Assembly (NCBI GenBank): GCA_019112635.1
Contig: DXIX01000010.1
Span: 1 to 32,157, forward strand
Source: Candidatus Blautia intestinigallinarum
GTDB lineage: Bacteria > Bacillota > Clostridia > Lachnospirales > Lachnospiraceae
Direction: 5' to 3'
Length of the DNA stretch: 32,157 nucleotides
The number at the start of each line of letters is the position of its first letter. Within the stretch, counting starts at the first letter, position 1. The notes below the pieces were generated by a model. It was not told the origin of the DNA, made no database searches, and was given only the letters and a program-made list of their open reading frames with translations. A program made the translations under genes and the position numbers. Shown here one piece after another: positions 1 through 9,900 of the stretch.

Positions 1-333
1 CGTGTATTTCTCTCTACAAATGCAGAGTTATCCACGCAGGAGATCCTGGACACCTATACGAAACGGTGGCCGATTGAATTATTTTTCCGGCAGAGCAAAA
101 GTAAACTTGCGCTGGATAGTTATCAAATCCGGTCCCGTCAGGGAATCCAAAGGTATTGGCTGATCATGTCGTTGGTCCACTATTTGTGCTGTATGCATTC
201 TGGAAACTACTGCACATTCGAAGAAGGATACGAATCCTTGAAGCAACAGCTAAAGCAGGAGCAGTTTGCAAACCTGTACCGCCTCATAAAAAGCAGTGCC
301 TCATTCGAAGAAGCTTTTAAGTTTGTGGGATAA
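1..333 (+). CDS. Transposase C-terminus (IS4/IS701-like DDE family), 5' end outside window
   Basis: The frame is open from base 1 and stops with TAA at 331-333, giving 110 residues. Visible residues Y19, R22, E26 and K33 have the spacing Y-2-R-3-E-6-K, the YREK signature of the IS4 superfamily; E26 would be the last acidic residue of the DDE triad. The following stretch (ALDSYQIRSRQGIQRYW) is typical of IS701-like transposase C-termini. The enzyme would cut and paste its own insertion sequence. The rest of the gene and the left end lie outside the window, so intactness cannot be judged. No terminal inverted repeat can be assigned with only one end visible. Confidence 0.75.
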   Translation, partial: RVFLSTNAELSTQEILDTYTKRWPIELFFRQSKSKLALDSYQIRSRQGIQRYWLIMSLVHYLCCMHSGNYCTFEEGYESLKQQLKQEQFANLYRLIKSSASFEEAFKFVG

Positions 334-455
334 GTTTGTGCAAAATTCGATATTTGCTCATTTATAGTTTTATATTTATTTTAGAAAAATTTAAAATTGT
401 CATAGCGGTTGAAAAAAAGCGCTATAGTATCATTTGTTTGAGAGGTTTGGAAAAG

Positions 456-2231
456 ATGAAGTCCAGAAAATCCAAGAAGAAATATGTGATTTTGGGAGCA
501 GTTGTTCTAGTCATTGTTCTGATTATTGCAGGAGTCGCAGTGTACTCGCGCCATTTTTTGTCGGCCGAGACTGCGGTGAGGGATGACTGGTCCATCGAAA
601 CTGGAGATCTGCTGGTTTCGGACAAAGAGCTGAACGTGTCTGTGTTTGACGCGGCATTTGATTCCACCATTGATATTCAGCAGATACTTCCGGAGGAAAA
701 CGAGGAGGAAGGGTTTACTTATTACGATGAGAGTGTGCAGCAGCGTCTGGCCGCCACCATTGTAAAAATGTCGGATGTCAAAGAGTACACGATGGAGGAT
801 CCGCTGGCAGTGATGAATCCTTTCGGAACGGCCAGCAACGGATTGTATCTGTATTTCAACACAAATCGTGCAGGAAATATCCAGTATACCATACATGTGG
901 ATGACAGCGAGATTCCGGATTACACGGCGATGGCTTACGATGGCGGAAAGGTGATGAAGCAGCATGAGTTCCAGATGATCGGTCTGGTTCCCGGCGAGAA
1001 GAATGAAGTAACCATGGAGCTTCTCGGAAAACGTGGAAAGGTAATCAACACCGTAAGTTTCACCGTCCAGGTGCCGGAGACAGCTTCCGGGTATCCGACA
1101 AAGCTGGAGTCAGAACAAGGCGACAGCAAACAGGAAGTATCTGACGGATTGTATGTGATGAACCGGGTTGGCGGTTATACAGGATATGCGTTCCTCTATG
1201 ATAACAGCGGCATCATGCGCTATGAGATGGTATTGGAGGGATACGGCCTGGATCGGATTCTCTGGTATGGGGATAACATGATTACCTGTGTGTCTGCTTA
1301 TAAGATGGCTCAGTTTAACCGGCTGGGACAGGCAGTGGCTGTCTACAGCGTGGATGGCTATGAACTTCACCATGATATGGTTCTGGAGGGCGAAGAAGGA
1401 AAGATTATCGCGCTTGCGGAGGATCGGGAAGATGACGTCAACGTGGAGGATCTGGTGATTGAAGTGGATCTTGTGTCGAAAGAAGTGACAGAAGTCATTG
1501 ACTTTAAAGATATTTTTCAGGATTACTATGACAATGATGCCTCTGCTCTGACAGCGACAGACGAATTCTTCTGGCAGGCAGGAGAGAAGGATTGGATTCA
1601 TTTAAATACGATTCAGTATCTTCCGGAAGATGACAGCGTGATTGTAAGCTCCAGGGAGACTTCGACGATTATCAAAGTAGTGAATGTTCATGAAAAACCA
1701 GAGCTTTATTATCTGATCGGAGATGAGGATTTCTGGGCAGGCACAGAATACGAAGAATATTCTTATGAACAGATTGGAGACTTCGTTCCGCAGTATGGAC
1801 AGCATACCGTGGAGTATGTGCAGGATGACAGCCTGAAGGATGGCCAGTATTATCTCCGGATGTTTGATAACAATTACTGGGTGAATGGAACGAGAGATGA
1901 CTATGAGATCAAGGATTTGCCGGAGAGTGTGGGCACAGGTCTTCTCAGTGATTCTCTGCACTCCAATGTCTATATCTATCTGGTGGATGAGAATGCGAAG
2001 ACTTTCTCACTGGAAGAATCTTTTGAGGTTCCTTATTCCAGCATTGTCTCCAATGTATCACCGACGGGTGACAATTATGTCATCAACAGTGGAACGGCAA
2101 AAGTATTTGGAGAATATGACAAGGACGGCAAGTTGATTCAGCAGTTCTCCTATGAGTGTGAACTTCAGACTTATCGGGTCAATAAAGAGACCTTCGAGAA
2201 CTTCTGGTTTGATCCGCCGAAAGAAGCATAA
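456..2231 (+). CDS. Membrane-anchored aryl-sulfate sulfotransferase (ASST)
   Basis: Predicted PAPS-independent sulfotransferase moving sulfate from one phenolic sulfate ester to another phenol on the outer face of the membrane. The ATG at 456 is preferred over the longer frame from 336 because it follows an AGAGG site and opens a lysine-rich start plus one hydrophobic helix (about residues 9-30). An N-terminal Ig-like ASST domain covers about residues 125-210, followed by the beta-propeller catalytic domain. His305/306, His382 (DWIHLN), Arg400 (SSRETS) and His450 (GQHTVEYV) match the catalytic His/His/Arg/His pattern of E. coli AssT; the His-to-Arg spacing of 18 is identical. The length of 591 is normal. 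It is anchored rather than secreted free. It stands alone between the transposase remnant and a strong terminator. Confidence 0.87.
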   Translation: MKSRKSKKKYVILGAVVLVIVLIIAGVAVYSRHFLSAETAVRDDWSIETGDLLVSDKELNVSVFDAAFDSTIDIQQILPEENEEEGFTYYDESVQQRLAATIVKMSDVKEYTMEDPLAVMNPFGTASNGLYLYFNTNRAGNIQYTIHVDDSEIPDYTAMAYDGGKVMKQHEFQMIGLVPGEKNEVTMELLGKRGKVINTVSFTVQVPETASGYPTKLESEQGDSKQEVSDGLYVMNRVGGYTGYAFLYDNSGIMRYEMVLEGYGLDRILWYGDNMITCVSAYKMAQFNRLGQAVAVYSVDGYELHHDMVLEGEEGKIIALAEDREDDVNVEDLVIEVDLVSKEVTEVIDFKDIFQDYYDNDASALTATDEFFWQAGEKDWIHLNTIQYLPEDDSVIVSSRETSTIIKVVNVHEKPELYYLIGDEDFWAGTEYEEYSYEQIGDFVPQYGQHTVEYVQDDSLKDGQYYLRMFDNNYWVNGTRDDYEIKDLPESVGTGLLSDSLHSNVYIYLVDENAKTFSLEESFEVPYSSIVSNVSPTGDNYVINSGTAKVFGEYDKDGKLIQQFSYECELQTYRVNKETFENFWFDPPKEA

Positions 2232-2243
2232 ATCAGAAGAGAT

Positions 2244-2288
2244 GTCCTTTCCTGTGAAACTTTCGATTCACAGGGAAGGGCATTTTTG
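2244..2288 (+). terminator. Rho-independent terminator after the sulfotransferase
   Basis: CCTTTCCTGTGAA (2247-2259) pairs with TTCACAGGGAAGG (2268-2280) over 13 base pairs with one G-U, extended outward by three more pairs. The loop is 8 nt, and TTTTT follows at 2284-2288. It separates the sulfotransferase from the next operon. Confidence 0.88.
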
Positions 2289-2345
2289 TATTTACAAATA
2301 TGGAAAATTGTAAATCTGTCATGTATGGAAATTAAGGGAATGATT

Positions 2346-2354
2346 TGGTAAAAT
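2346..2354 (+). promoter_or_regulatory. Possible extended -10 element for the 2381 operon
   Basis: TGG-TAAAAT has the TGn extension and five of six matches to TATAAT. It lies between the upstream terminator and the ribosome binding site AAAGGGGG (2364-2371). No good -35 hexamer sits at the right distance, so activity would depend on the extended -10. Confidence 0.4.
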
Positions 2355-2380
2355 AAGTACCATAAAGGGGGAAAAGAATT

Positions 2381-4435
2381 ATGGATTCAAAGTTAAAGTC
2401 TTTGTTTACTCCGTGGAAAATCGGGGACTGTGAAGTGAAAAACAGAATTGTGCTCACGTCTATGGGAGGAACGGATCTGTTCGGCTGGATGGAGAGAAAT
2501 CATTTTGACGAAGCCGGGGCTCATTTTCTGATGGAAGTGGCAAAAAACAATGTGGGATTGGTGCTGCCTGGATGTCAGCCGGTCTATAACCCTATGTTTG
2601 GCCAGTGGCTGTATAAAAATAAGAAAATGTATCAGGATCTGAAAGCCTGGATGCCGGAATTCCACAAAACCGGAGCGAAGCTGTTTATCCAGCTGACAGC
2701 AGGTTTTGGAAGATCCTTTACCGTCAGTGAAATGATGGAGAAACTGTACACAAATAAAGTATTGAGAGTGCTGTCAAAACCATTTATGGATCTGGACAAA
2801 ATCACAGCGACAGCCAGCCCGTCTCCGAACCGCTGGTCGGACAAGGTTCCATCCAGGGAGATGACAAGGGAGGAGATCCATGAATTTGTCCAGGCATTTG
2901 CCAAGACCGCAAAAATGCTTCAGGACGCAGGAGTGGATGGCGTGGAGATTCATGCAGTTCACGAAGGCTATCTGCTGGATCAGTTTACTTTGAAATATGT
3001 CAATCACAGAACCGATGAGTATGGAGGATCTTTTGAGAATCGATACCGGTTTGCTGTGGAGATTGTGCAGGCGATCAAGAAGGCGTGCGGAGATCATTTC
3101 CCGGTTTCCCTGCGTTACAGTGTACTGTCGAAGACGAAGGGATTCCGTATGGGAGCTCTGCCGGGAGAGGACTATGTGGAAGCCGGAAGGGACATGGAGG
3201 AATCTCAGAAGGCGGCCAGATATCTGCAGGAAGCAGGATACGACATGCTCAACTGCGATAATGGAACTTATGACGCCTGGTATTGGGCCCATCCGCCGAT
3301 CTATATGCCTGAGAACTGTAATCTGGAAGACGTGGAGCATATTCGGAAATATGTGGATATTCCCGTCGTATGCGCCGGACGTCTGGATCCCTATGTGGCC
3401 GCTGAGGCGATTGAACAGGGCAAGCTGGATGGAGCCGGATTCGCCCGTCCGTTCCTGGCAGACCAGGAATGGGTGACAAAGCTGATTGAGGATAGACCGG
3501 AGGATATCCGCCCCTGTATTTTGTGCCACAATGGATGCTTTAATATGTGTCATTACAAAGGGGTACCCAACGATCAGGATCTTTATGACAGTCTTCATCT
3601 GGCCAGATGCGCAGTCAATGCGCAGACCATGCAGTGGGACAAACATTTTATCCGGCCGGCAGATGTCTCCAAGAAGGTTCATATCATCGGCGGCGGAATC
3701 GGCGGTATGGAGGCGGCCAGAGTTCTGAAACTGCGCGGACATGTTCCAGTGATTCATGAAAAGAGTCTGGTGCTGGGAGGAACCTTCATTGCGGCCAGTG
3801 CGGAGTCTTATAAAGGAAAATTGCGGGAACTGCTGGCATGGTACCGCCGGCAGATGGAGGTATTAGGGATTGAAGTTCATCTGGGAGATGAAATTCAGGA
3901 TATCAGCCAGTTCGGACAGGAACCAGTGATTGTGGCTACGGGAGCGCAGCCGAGAGTGCTGGGAAAAATTCCTGGACATGAACGGATGATTGAGGCCTGT
4001 GAATATTTAAACGGAGCAGAAGTGGGAGAGACTGTGGCTGTTGTAGGCGGAGGACTCACCGGATGTGAAATCGCTTATGAGCTGGCTTTGCAGGGAAAGA
4101 AGCCAGTCATTGTGGAAATGAAAAATGACCTGATTGCCCAGAAAGGAGTATGCCTTGCAAATAGCTCTTATCTAAGAGAGTGGTTTGCCCTCCACCAGGT
4201 ACCGGTTTATCTGGAGACTTCCCTGAAAAAAGTGGAGGAGAAGGCGATTGTCTGTGAGAAAAAGGATGGGAAACAGATTGAGATCCCCTGTGATTCCGTG
4301 ATCAGCTCAGCCGGATACATACCGGATCCGCTGGCACAGGAGAATAAACAGGTTTATCTGGTGGGAGACTGTAAAAAAGTGGGAAATTTAAGGTCTGTCA
4401 TCTGGGGCGCTTATGAGACTGCCATGAAAATATAG
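2381..4435 (+). CDS. Old-yellow-enzyme-type ene-reductase with 4Fe-4S and FAD/NAD domains
   Basis: 684 residues in the order of 2,4-dienoyl-CoA reductase, BaiCD/BaiH and related NAD(P)H:flavin oxidoreductases. An FMN TIM barrel covers about residues 5-360 (VEIHAVHEGYLLDQF with Tyr197, then RTDEYGGSFENRYRF). A 4Fe-4S cluster is suggested by Cys379, Cys382, Cys386 and Cys410. The C-terminal FAD/NAD half has GGGIGG near residue 435 and GGGLTG near 560. It should pass electrons from NAD(P)H through FAD and the cluster to FMN and reduce an activated C=C bond; the substrate is unknown. The start follows AAAGGGGG with 9-nt spacing. It is the first gene of the packed operon and lies 35 nt before the GH3 gene, which fits reduction of a deglycosylated plant compound, but that is inference. 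Confidence 0.85.
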   Translation: MDSKLKSLFTPWKIGDCEVKNRIVLTSMGGTDLFGWMERNHFDEAGAHFLMEVAKNNVGLVLPGCQPVYNPMFGQWLYKNKKMYQDLKAWMPEFHKTGAKLFIQLTAGFGRSFTVSEMMEKLYTNKVLRVLSKPFMDLDKITATASPSPNRWSDKVPSREMTREEIHEFVQAFAKTAKMLQDAGVDGVEIHAVHEGYLLDQFTLKYVNHRTDEYGGSFENRYRFAVEIVQAIKKACGDHFPVSLRYSVLSKTKGFRMGALPGEDYVEAGRDMEESQKAARYLQEAGYDMLNCDNGTYDAWYWAHPPIYMPENCNLEDVEHIRKYVDIPVVCAGRLDPYVAAEAIEQGKLDGAGFARPFLADQEWVTKLIEDRPEDIRPCILCHNGCFNMCHYKGVPNDQDLYDSLHLARCAVNAQTMQWDKHFIRPADVSKKVHIIGGGIGGMEAARVLKLRGHVPVIHEKSLVLGGTFIAASAESYKGKLRELLAWYRRQMEVLGIEVHLGDEIQDISQFGQEPVIVATGAQPRVLGKIPGHERMIEACEYLNGAEVGETVAVVGGGLTGCEIAYELALQGKKPVIVEMKNDLIAQKGVCLANSSYLREWFALHQVPVYLETSLKKVEEKAIVCEKKDGKQIEIPCDSVISSAGYIPDPLAQENKQVYLVGDCKKVGNLRSVIWGAYETAMKI

Positions 4436-4470
4436 AAAACGCAGTGAAAAGCAGGTGATGAGGAGAGATT

Positions 4471-6891
4471 ATGGAAAAAAGAAAACATAGCAGGCTGGCA
4501 GAAGAAATTGCCCAGGAGGGAATTGTCCTTCTGGAAAACCATGGGATTCTGCCACTGGATCTAAAAGAGCAGGTTGCCCTTTACGGGCAGGCCGCAAGGC
4601 ATACCATCAAAGGGGGGACTGGTTCCGGAGATGTCAATTGCCGCAGGACTGTGAGTGTGGAGCAGGGAATGAGAGAGTTGGGCGCAAATCTGGAAGAAAC
4701 GGGATGGCTGGACGCTTATGACCAGGTGACCACACAGGCCAGAGATTCCTGGCGAAGGGAGATTGAAGAAAAAGAGGCACAGGGGCAAGAATTTATTGAT
4801 GCTTATTTTGAGACACCCTATCAGAATCCACAGGAAAATCTGATTGAGAAAGAGCAGATGGCGAAAGCCGGGACAGTCCTTTATGCGCTGGGAAGGATAT
4901 CTGGAGAAGGTGCGGATCGAAGTCCGGGAAAAGGAGATTTTCAGCTCTCAGATTCGGAAAGAGAGAACTTAAGACGCCTGGACGCAGCCGGAAAAAGAAT
5001 TATTCTGGTTCTAAATACGGGAGGAATTCTGGATCTTCGGTTTGTGGATGAATTTTCAGGAATACAGGCAGTCATTCTTCTTGGACAGGCCGGCATGGAG
5101 GCGGGAAGGGCCTTGGCAAAAGCCCTGTATGGACAAGTGAATCCCAGCGGGCGTCTGACCGATACCTGGGCGGCCTCCTACGATCAATACCCTTCCTGGG
5201 ATACCTTCGGAAGACAAAATGGGGACGTGACAAAAGAATTTTATTATGAAGGAATTTATGTGGGGTATCGCTGGTTTGACTGTTTCCAAAAAAAGGTGCG
5301 ATATCCGTTTGGATACGGGTTGTCTTATACTTCTTTTGACGAACAGATTGTGGATGTGCAGGCGAAGGGAAAAGCAGGTTATCTGGATGTGACAGTGAAA
5401 AACACTGGGGAGCGGTATAGTGGAAAGGAAGTTCTTCAGCTCTATCTCCATGGTCCGAAGATTGAAAATGTGGCAAGGGAAGAGAAAAAATTAGTTGCTT
5501 TTGCCAAGTCCAGGCTTTTGTCTCCAGGAACAGAAGAGGTTGTGCGGCTGAATTTTGAATTGCGGGACTTTATGAGATTTGACGAAAAACTCAGTGCCTG
5601 GATTTTGGATGCGGGGGATTACCTGCTGTGTCTTGGCGAAAATGCGGCTGTGGAGAAGCCGGCGGCAGTGATTCGTGTGATGGAGACGGTGACGGAAAAA
5701 GTCAGCCCGGTCTGCCCTGTCCGGACCGATTTTGAGGAGTGGTCCGGGGAAAATTTATTTTCAGAAAATAGTCCAATCCTTTCCGGAAATTGCCCGGTTA
5801 TCGAGGTGACAATTCCCGGGACAGAGCCTTTGTATGTGGTTTCCAGAGAAAAAGAGAAAATGGAAGAAGAGATTCTAAAAATCTGTGAAAGCCTGACGCA
5901 GGAAGAAAAAATTCATTTGGTCTGCGGGGTGGTTTCTCAGGATTCAAAGGCGGGGGCTTCTGCGGTTTCTGTGCCGGGAGCGGCCGGTGAGACGGTAAAA
6001 ATCTTAAGGCAGGGAGAAGAATTTCTGCCGGGAATTATTCTGGCAGATGGGCCTGCCGGGGTAAGACTTGCGAGAGTGTATGAGACGGATGACTGTGGGA
6101 ATCTTCTTGCGGGGGATATCAAAAGTGCCCTGGAAGGCGGATTTTTCGCCGATGAAAAACCGCTGCAGCCGGGCAGAATCCGTCATGAGCAGTATACCAC
6201 GGCATTTCCTGTGGGAACAACGGCGGCGCAGACCTGGAATGAAGGACTTTTGTGTGAATTTGGACGGGCTGTGGCAGAGGAAATGGCGGATTTTCAGGTG
6301 GACCTTTGGCTGGCACCTGGAATGAATATACACAGGAATCCGCTGTGTGGAAGAAATTTTGAATATTTTTCCGAAGATCCCTATCTCACCGGAAAGATGG
6401 CTGCAGCTGTCACAAGAGGAGTGCAGGAAAATCAGAATACAGGTGTCACGATTAAGCATTTTGCCTGCAATTCCCAGGAAGATAACCGTATGGGTGTGGA
6501 CAGTATCGTAGGTGAGAGGGCACTTAGGGAAATCTATCTGAGAGGATTTGAAACTGCAGTGAGGGAAGCGCAACCGGAGGCGATCATGACTTCCTACAAT
6601 AAGCTGAATGGCAGTTATACATCCAACTGTGAGGACTTATGTACCATCGCAGCCCGTCAGGAATGGGGATTTCAAGGAATGATTATGACAGATTGGACAA
6701 CGACGGAACATGGTTCTGTGAGTTGGAAATGCGTGAAGGCAGGGAATGATCTGATTATGCCAGGCTCGGCGGCAGATCATGAGAATATAAGGAAGGCTCT
6801 GAAAGAAGGAAGCCTCACCGAAGAGGAGCTGGATATTTGTGTCTGCCGTATAATCCGGGGGATTCTGCGTTTAAAACGAAATAGAAATTAA
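4471..6891 (+). CDS. Glycoside hydrolase family 3, circularly permuted domain order
   Basis: 806 residues of GH3 sequence with the domains swapped. The alpha/beta sandwich that normally comes second is at the N-terminus (about 1-280, beginning with the LLENHGILPL motif). A fibronectin type III-like domain follows (about 285-415, PFGYGLSYTSF), and the TIM barrel that normally comes first is at the C-terminus (about 450-800). The barrel contains LADGPAGVR, GRNFEYFSEDPYLTG, KHFACNSQEDNR and MTDW with Asp741 as predicted nucleophile. Beta-glucosidases of Butyrivibrio and Ruminococcus albus are known with this order, so it is not a broken gene. No signal peptide is seen, so it is probably cytoplasmic. 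AGGAG at 4461-4465 supports the start. Exact sugar specificity cannot be read from sequence. Confidence 0.88.
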   Translation: MEKRKHSRLAEEIAQEGIVLLENHGILPLDLKEQVALYGQAARHTIKGGTGSGDVNCRRTVSVEQGMRELGANLEETGWLDAYDQVTTQARDSWRREIEEKEAQGQEFIDAYFETPYQNPQENLIEKEQMAKAGTVLYALGRISGEGADRSPGKGDFQLSDSERENLRRLDAAGKRIILVLNTGGILDLRFVDEFSGIQAVILLGQAGMEAGRALAKALYGQVNPSGRLTDTWAASYDQYPSWDTFGRQNGDVTKEFYYEGIYVGYRWFDCFQKKVRYPFGYGLSYTSFDEQIVDVQAKGKAGYLDVTVKNTGERYSGKEVLQLYLHGPKIENVAREEKKLVAFAKSRLLSPGTEEVVRLNFELRDFMRFDEKLSAWILDAGDYLLCLGENAAVEKPAAVIRVMETVTEKVSPVCPVRTDFEEWSGENLFSENSPILSGNCPVIEVTIPGTEPLYVVSREKEKMEEEILKICESLTQEEKIHLVCGVVSQDSKAGASAVSVPGAAGETVKILRQGEEFLPGIILADGPAGVRLARVYETDDCGNLLAGDIKSALEGGFFADEKPLQPGRIRHEQYTTAFPVGTTAAQTWNEGLLCEFGRAVAEEMADFQVDLWLAPGMNIHRNPLCGRNFEYFSEDPYLTGKMAAAVTRGVQENQNTGVTIKHFACNSQEDNRMGVDSIVGERALREIYLRGFETAVREAQPEAIMTSYNKLNGSYTSNCEDLCTIAARQEWGFQGMIMTDWTTTEHGSVSWKCVKAGNDLIMPGSAADHENIRKALKEGSLTEEELDICVCRIIRGILRLKRNRN

Positions 6892-6904
6892 GGAGATGAA
6901 ATCT

Positions 6905-9900
6905 TTGCTGCAGATTCAGCATATTTGCAAGGAGTACAGGACAGACAAACTGGTGCAGAAAGCATTGGATGATGTAAGCCTGAATCTAAGAGACAATGAG
7001 TTTGTCGCCATTCTGGGGCCCAGTGGCTCCGGAAAGACGACACTTTTAAATATTATCGGTGGATTGGACCGCTATGACAGTGGAGATTTGATTATCAATG
7101 GAATTTCAACCAAGCAGTATAAAGACAAAGATTGGGATTCCTACCGGAATCATACCATTGGCTTTGTATTTCAAAGTTATAATCTGATTCCTCATCAGAC
7201 CGTACTTGCCAATGTGGAATTGGCTCTTACAATCTCGGGAATTGGGAAGGCAGAACGGAGAGAGCGGGCAGTAAAAGCGTTAGAAGAAGTCGGGCTTGGA
7301 GCTCAGCTTCACAAAAAACCCAATCAGATGTCCGGAGGGCAGATGCAGAGAGTCGCGATTGCCAGAGCATTGGTAAATAATCCCGATATTCTTCTGGCGG
7401 ATGAGCCAACCGGTGCGCTGGACAGTGAGACCAGTGTTCAGGTGATGGATCTGCTGCGGGAGGTGGCAAAAGACCGCCTGGTGGTAATGGTAACACACAA
7501 TCCAGAGCTGGCTGAGGAATATGCCACCAGGATTGTCAACTTAAAAGACGGGAAGATCCGCTCCGACTCAGATCCCTATGAGATTGACGAGAAGCTCTAT
7601 CAAAAGCCGGAGCACAAAAATATGGGGAAGGCGTCTATGTCCTTTCTCACAGCTTTGGCGCTGAGCTTTAACAACCTGAGGACCAAAAAAGCGAGGACAC
7701 TTCTGACTTCCTTTGCAGGTTCGATTGGAATTATAGGAATTTCTTTGATTCTGGCACTCTCCACGGGAGTGAATGCCTATATCCAGACGGTGGAGGAAGA
7801 GACACTCTCGGAATATCCTCTGCAGATTCAAAGTACCGGGGTGAATTTATCCTCCATGCTTTCCGAAGATGGCACTACCCAGGAGGGAGAGGCCGGAGAG
7901 ATCCATGTGATTGAGATGGTTACAGATATGTTTTCCACTATGAATTCCAACGACCTGGGGGCATTGAAGACCTATTTCGATGACGGAGGAGGTGGAATCG
8001 GAAAATATATTAATGCCATTGAGTATTCTTATAATGCTGCGCCTCAGATCTATCGTCAGGATGAGGACGGAGTCCGTCAGGTGAATCCGGACAAGTCCTT
8101 TGACGCGCTGGGACTTGGTTCCTCATCTGGTTCCAACAGCATGATGTCATCCATGATGAGTACGGATGTTTTCTATGAGATGCCGGAGAATACCGGGCTG
8201 TATGAGAACCAGTATGATGTGAAGGCAGGAAGATGGCCCAAGTCATACAATGAGTGTGTGGTAGTTTTGACGTCCTCGGGCGGGATCAGTGATTTTATGC
8301 TTTATACCCTGGGACTTCGGGATTCCATGGAACTGGATGATATGATTCAGCAGTTCATCAATGAAGAGACCGTGGAGGTTCCGGATAATATGGGAACCTA
8401 TGACTATGAGGATCTTCTGGGAATTCGTTTTAAGCTGGTGAACAGCGCGGATTATTATGAATATGACAGTCAGTATGAAGTCTGGAGAGATAAGTCTGAT
8501 GATGACGCATATATGGAAAAGCTGGTGGAAGATGGAGAAGACCTCACGATTGTGGGCGTGGTTCAGCCGGCAGAGGATGCCAATGGAATGCTGCTCAGCA
8601 CAGGCATCGGATACCCGGCATCCCTGATTGAACATGTAGCGCAGGAGGCTTCTCAGAGTGAGATTGTAAAAAGCCAGCTGAAGGATCACACCGTCAATGT
8701 CTTCACCAACGAGCCGTTTGGAGAGGAGACGCAGGAAGAATTTGATATGGCTTCTCTGTTTCAGTTTGATGAGAAAGCTCTGGAGAAAGCCTTTTCCATC
8801 GATGAAGACCAGCTGACCAAAGGTCTGGAAAATTCCATTGATGTATCCGATTTCTCAGATCTTGGAGGTGGAGAGCTGGATTTATCCGGAATACTGGATT
8901 TTGGCAGCATTGATATGGATTTTCCGGAATTCCCGAGCCTGAATCTGAAGGATCTGATGGGAAGTATCAATCTGACGGTATCAGAAGAAGATCTGCGCCA
9001 GATGATCTCCGGTCTTCTTGGAGGATACCAGAATTATGCCGCGGAAAATCCCCAGGCAGATTATTCCAGACTTGGAGAGTATTTCCTGGATTATCTGGGG
9101 ACGAAAGAGGCAAGGAGTGTTCTCTCAGAGAATCTGCGGGAAATGATTCTGGAAAATGGTGATATTCTCATCACAGCCGACGAGATTGAGACGCTCTTTC
9201 AAAACGTGATGGCCGGCTATCAGTCGTATGCGGCTGAGAACGGATACACGGATCCGGATCGGTTCGATGAATATCTTCTGGAGTATCTTCAGACAGAGGA
9301 AGCCCAGGCAATTGTGTCTGACTGGTCTTCCCAGGTCTTTCAGGATGTCCCGCAGATGGGAATCTCCCAGGAGCAGCTTGAGCAGCTGGCGGAAGATTTG
9401 ATGAATGGCTATCAGGAGTATGCGATTGGTAACGGGCTGCCGGATCCAGGACAGATGGGAGCTTATTTCCTGGATTATCTGTCAACGGAGGAAGCACAGG
9501 GACTGCTGATGGACGGAATTAACGGGATGGTGGACACCGGAAGTCTTCAGGAACAGATTGCCGGTTCTTTGCAGAGCTATTTCCAGGAAGTGATGGGAAG
9601 CGTCGCACAAGGGCTGGAAGAACAGGTTACCTCTGCAATCCAGCAGCTGATGGGGAAGATTGCCACCCGCATGGAGGAGGCGATGGAAGAGACAATGACA
9701 CAGCTTGGTTCCAACCTTCAAAATGCCATGAATATCGATGCGGACGCGTTTCAGAATGCTTTCTCCATGAATATGAGTGGAGATGAGCTGATGGAGCTTT
9801 TGATGTCCATGAGTACGACAGAGAATGCGACCTATGAGAATAACTTGCAGAAACTGGGGTATGTGGATTTTAAAGTGCCCAGTGAGATTGACATCTATCC

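Noticed and set aside
336-455. 40-residue N-terminal extension of the sulfotransferase frame
   Set aside because: It lies in the transposase 3' flank, has no ribosome binding site, and the ATG at 456 gives a proper basic start and membrane helix.
2774-3757. 327-residue open frame on the minus strand
   Set aside because: Antisense to the ene-reductase with no family resemblance and no ribosome binding site.
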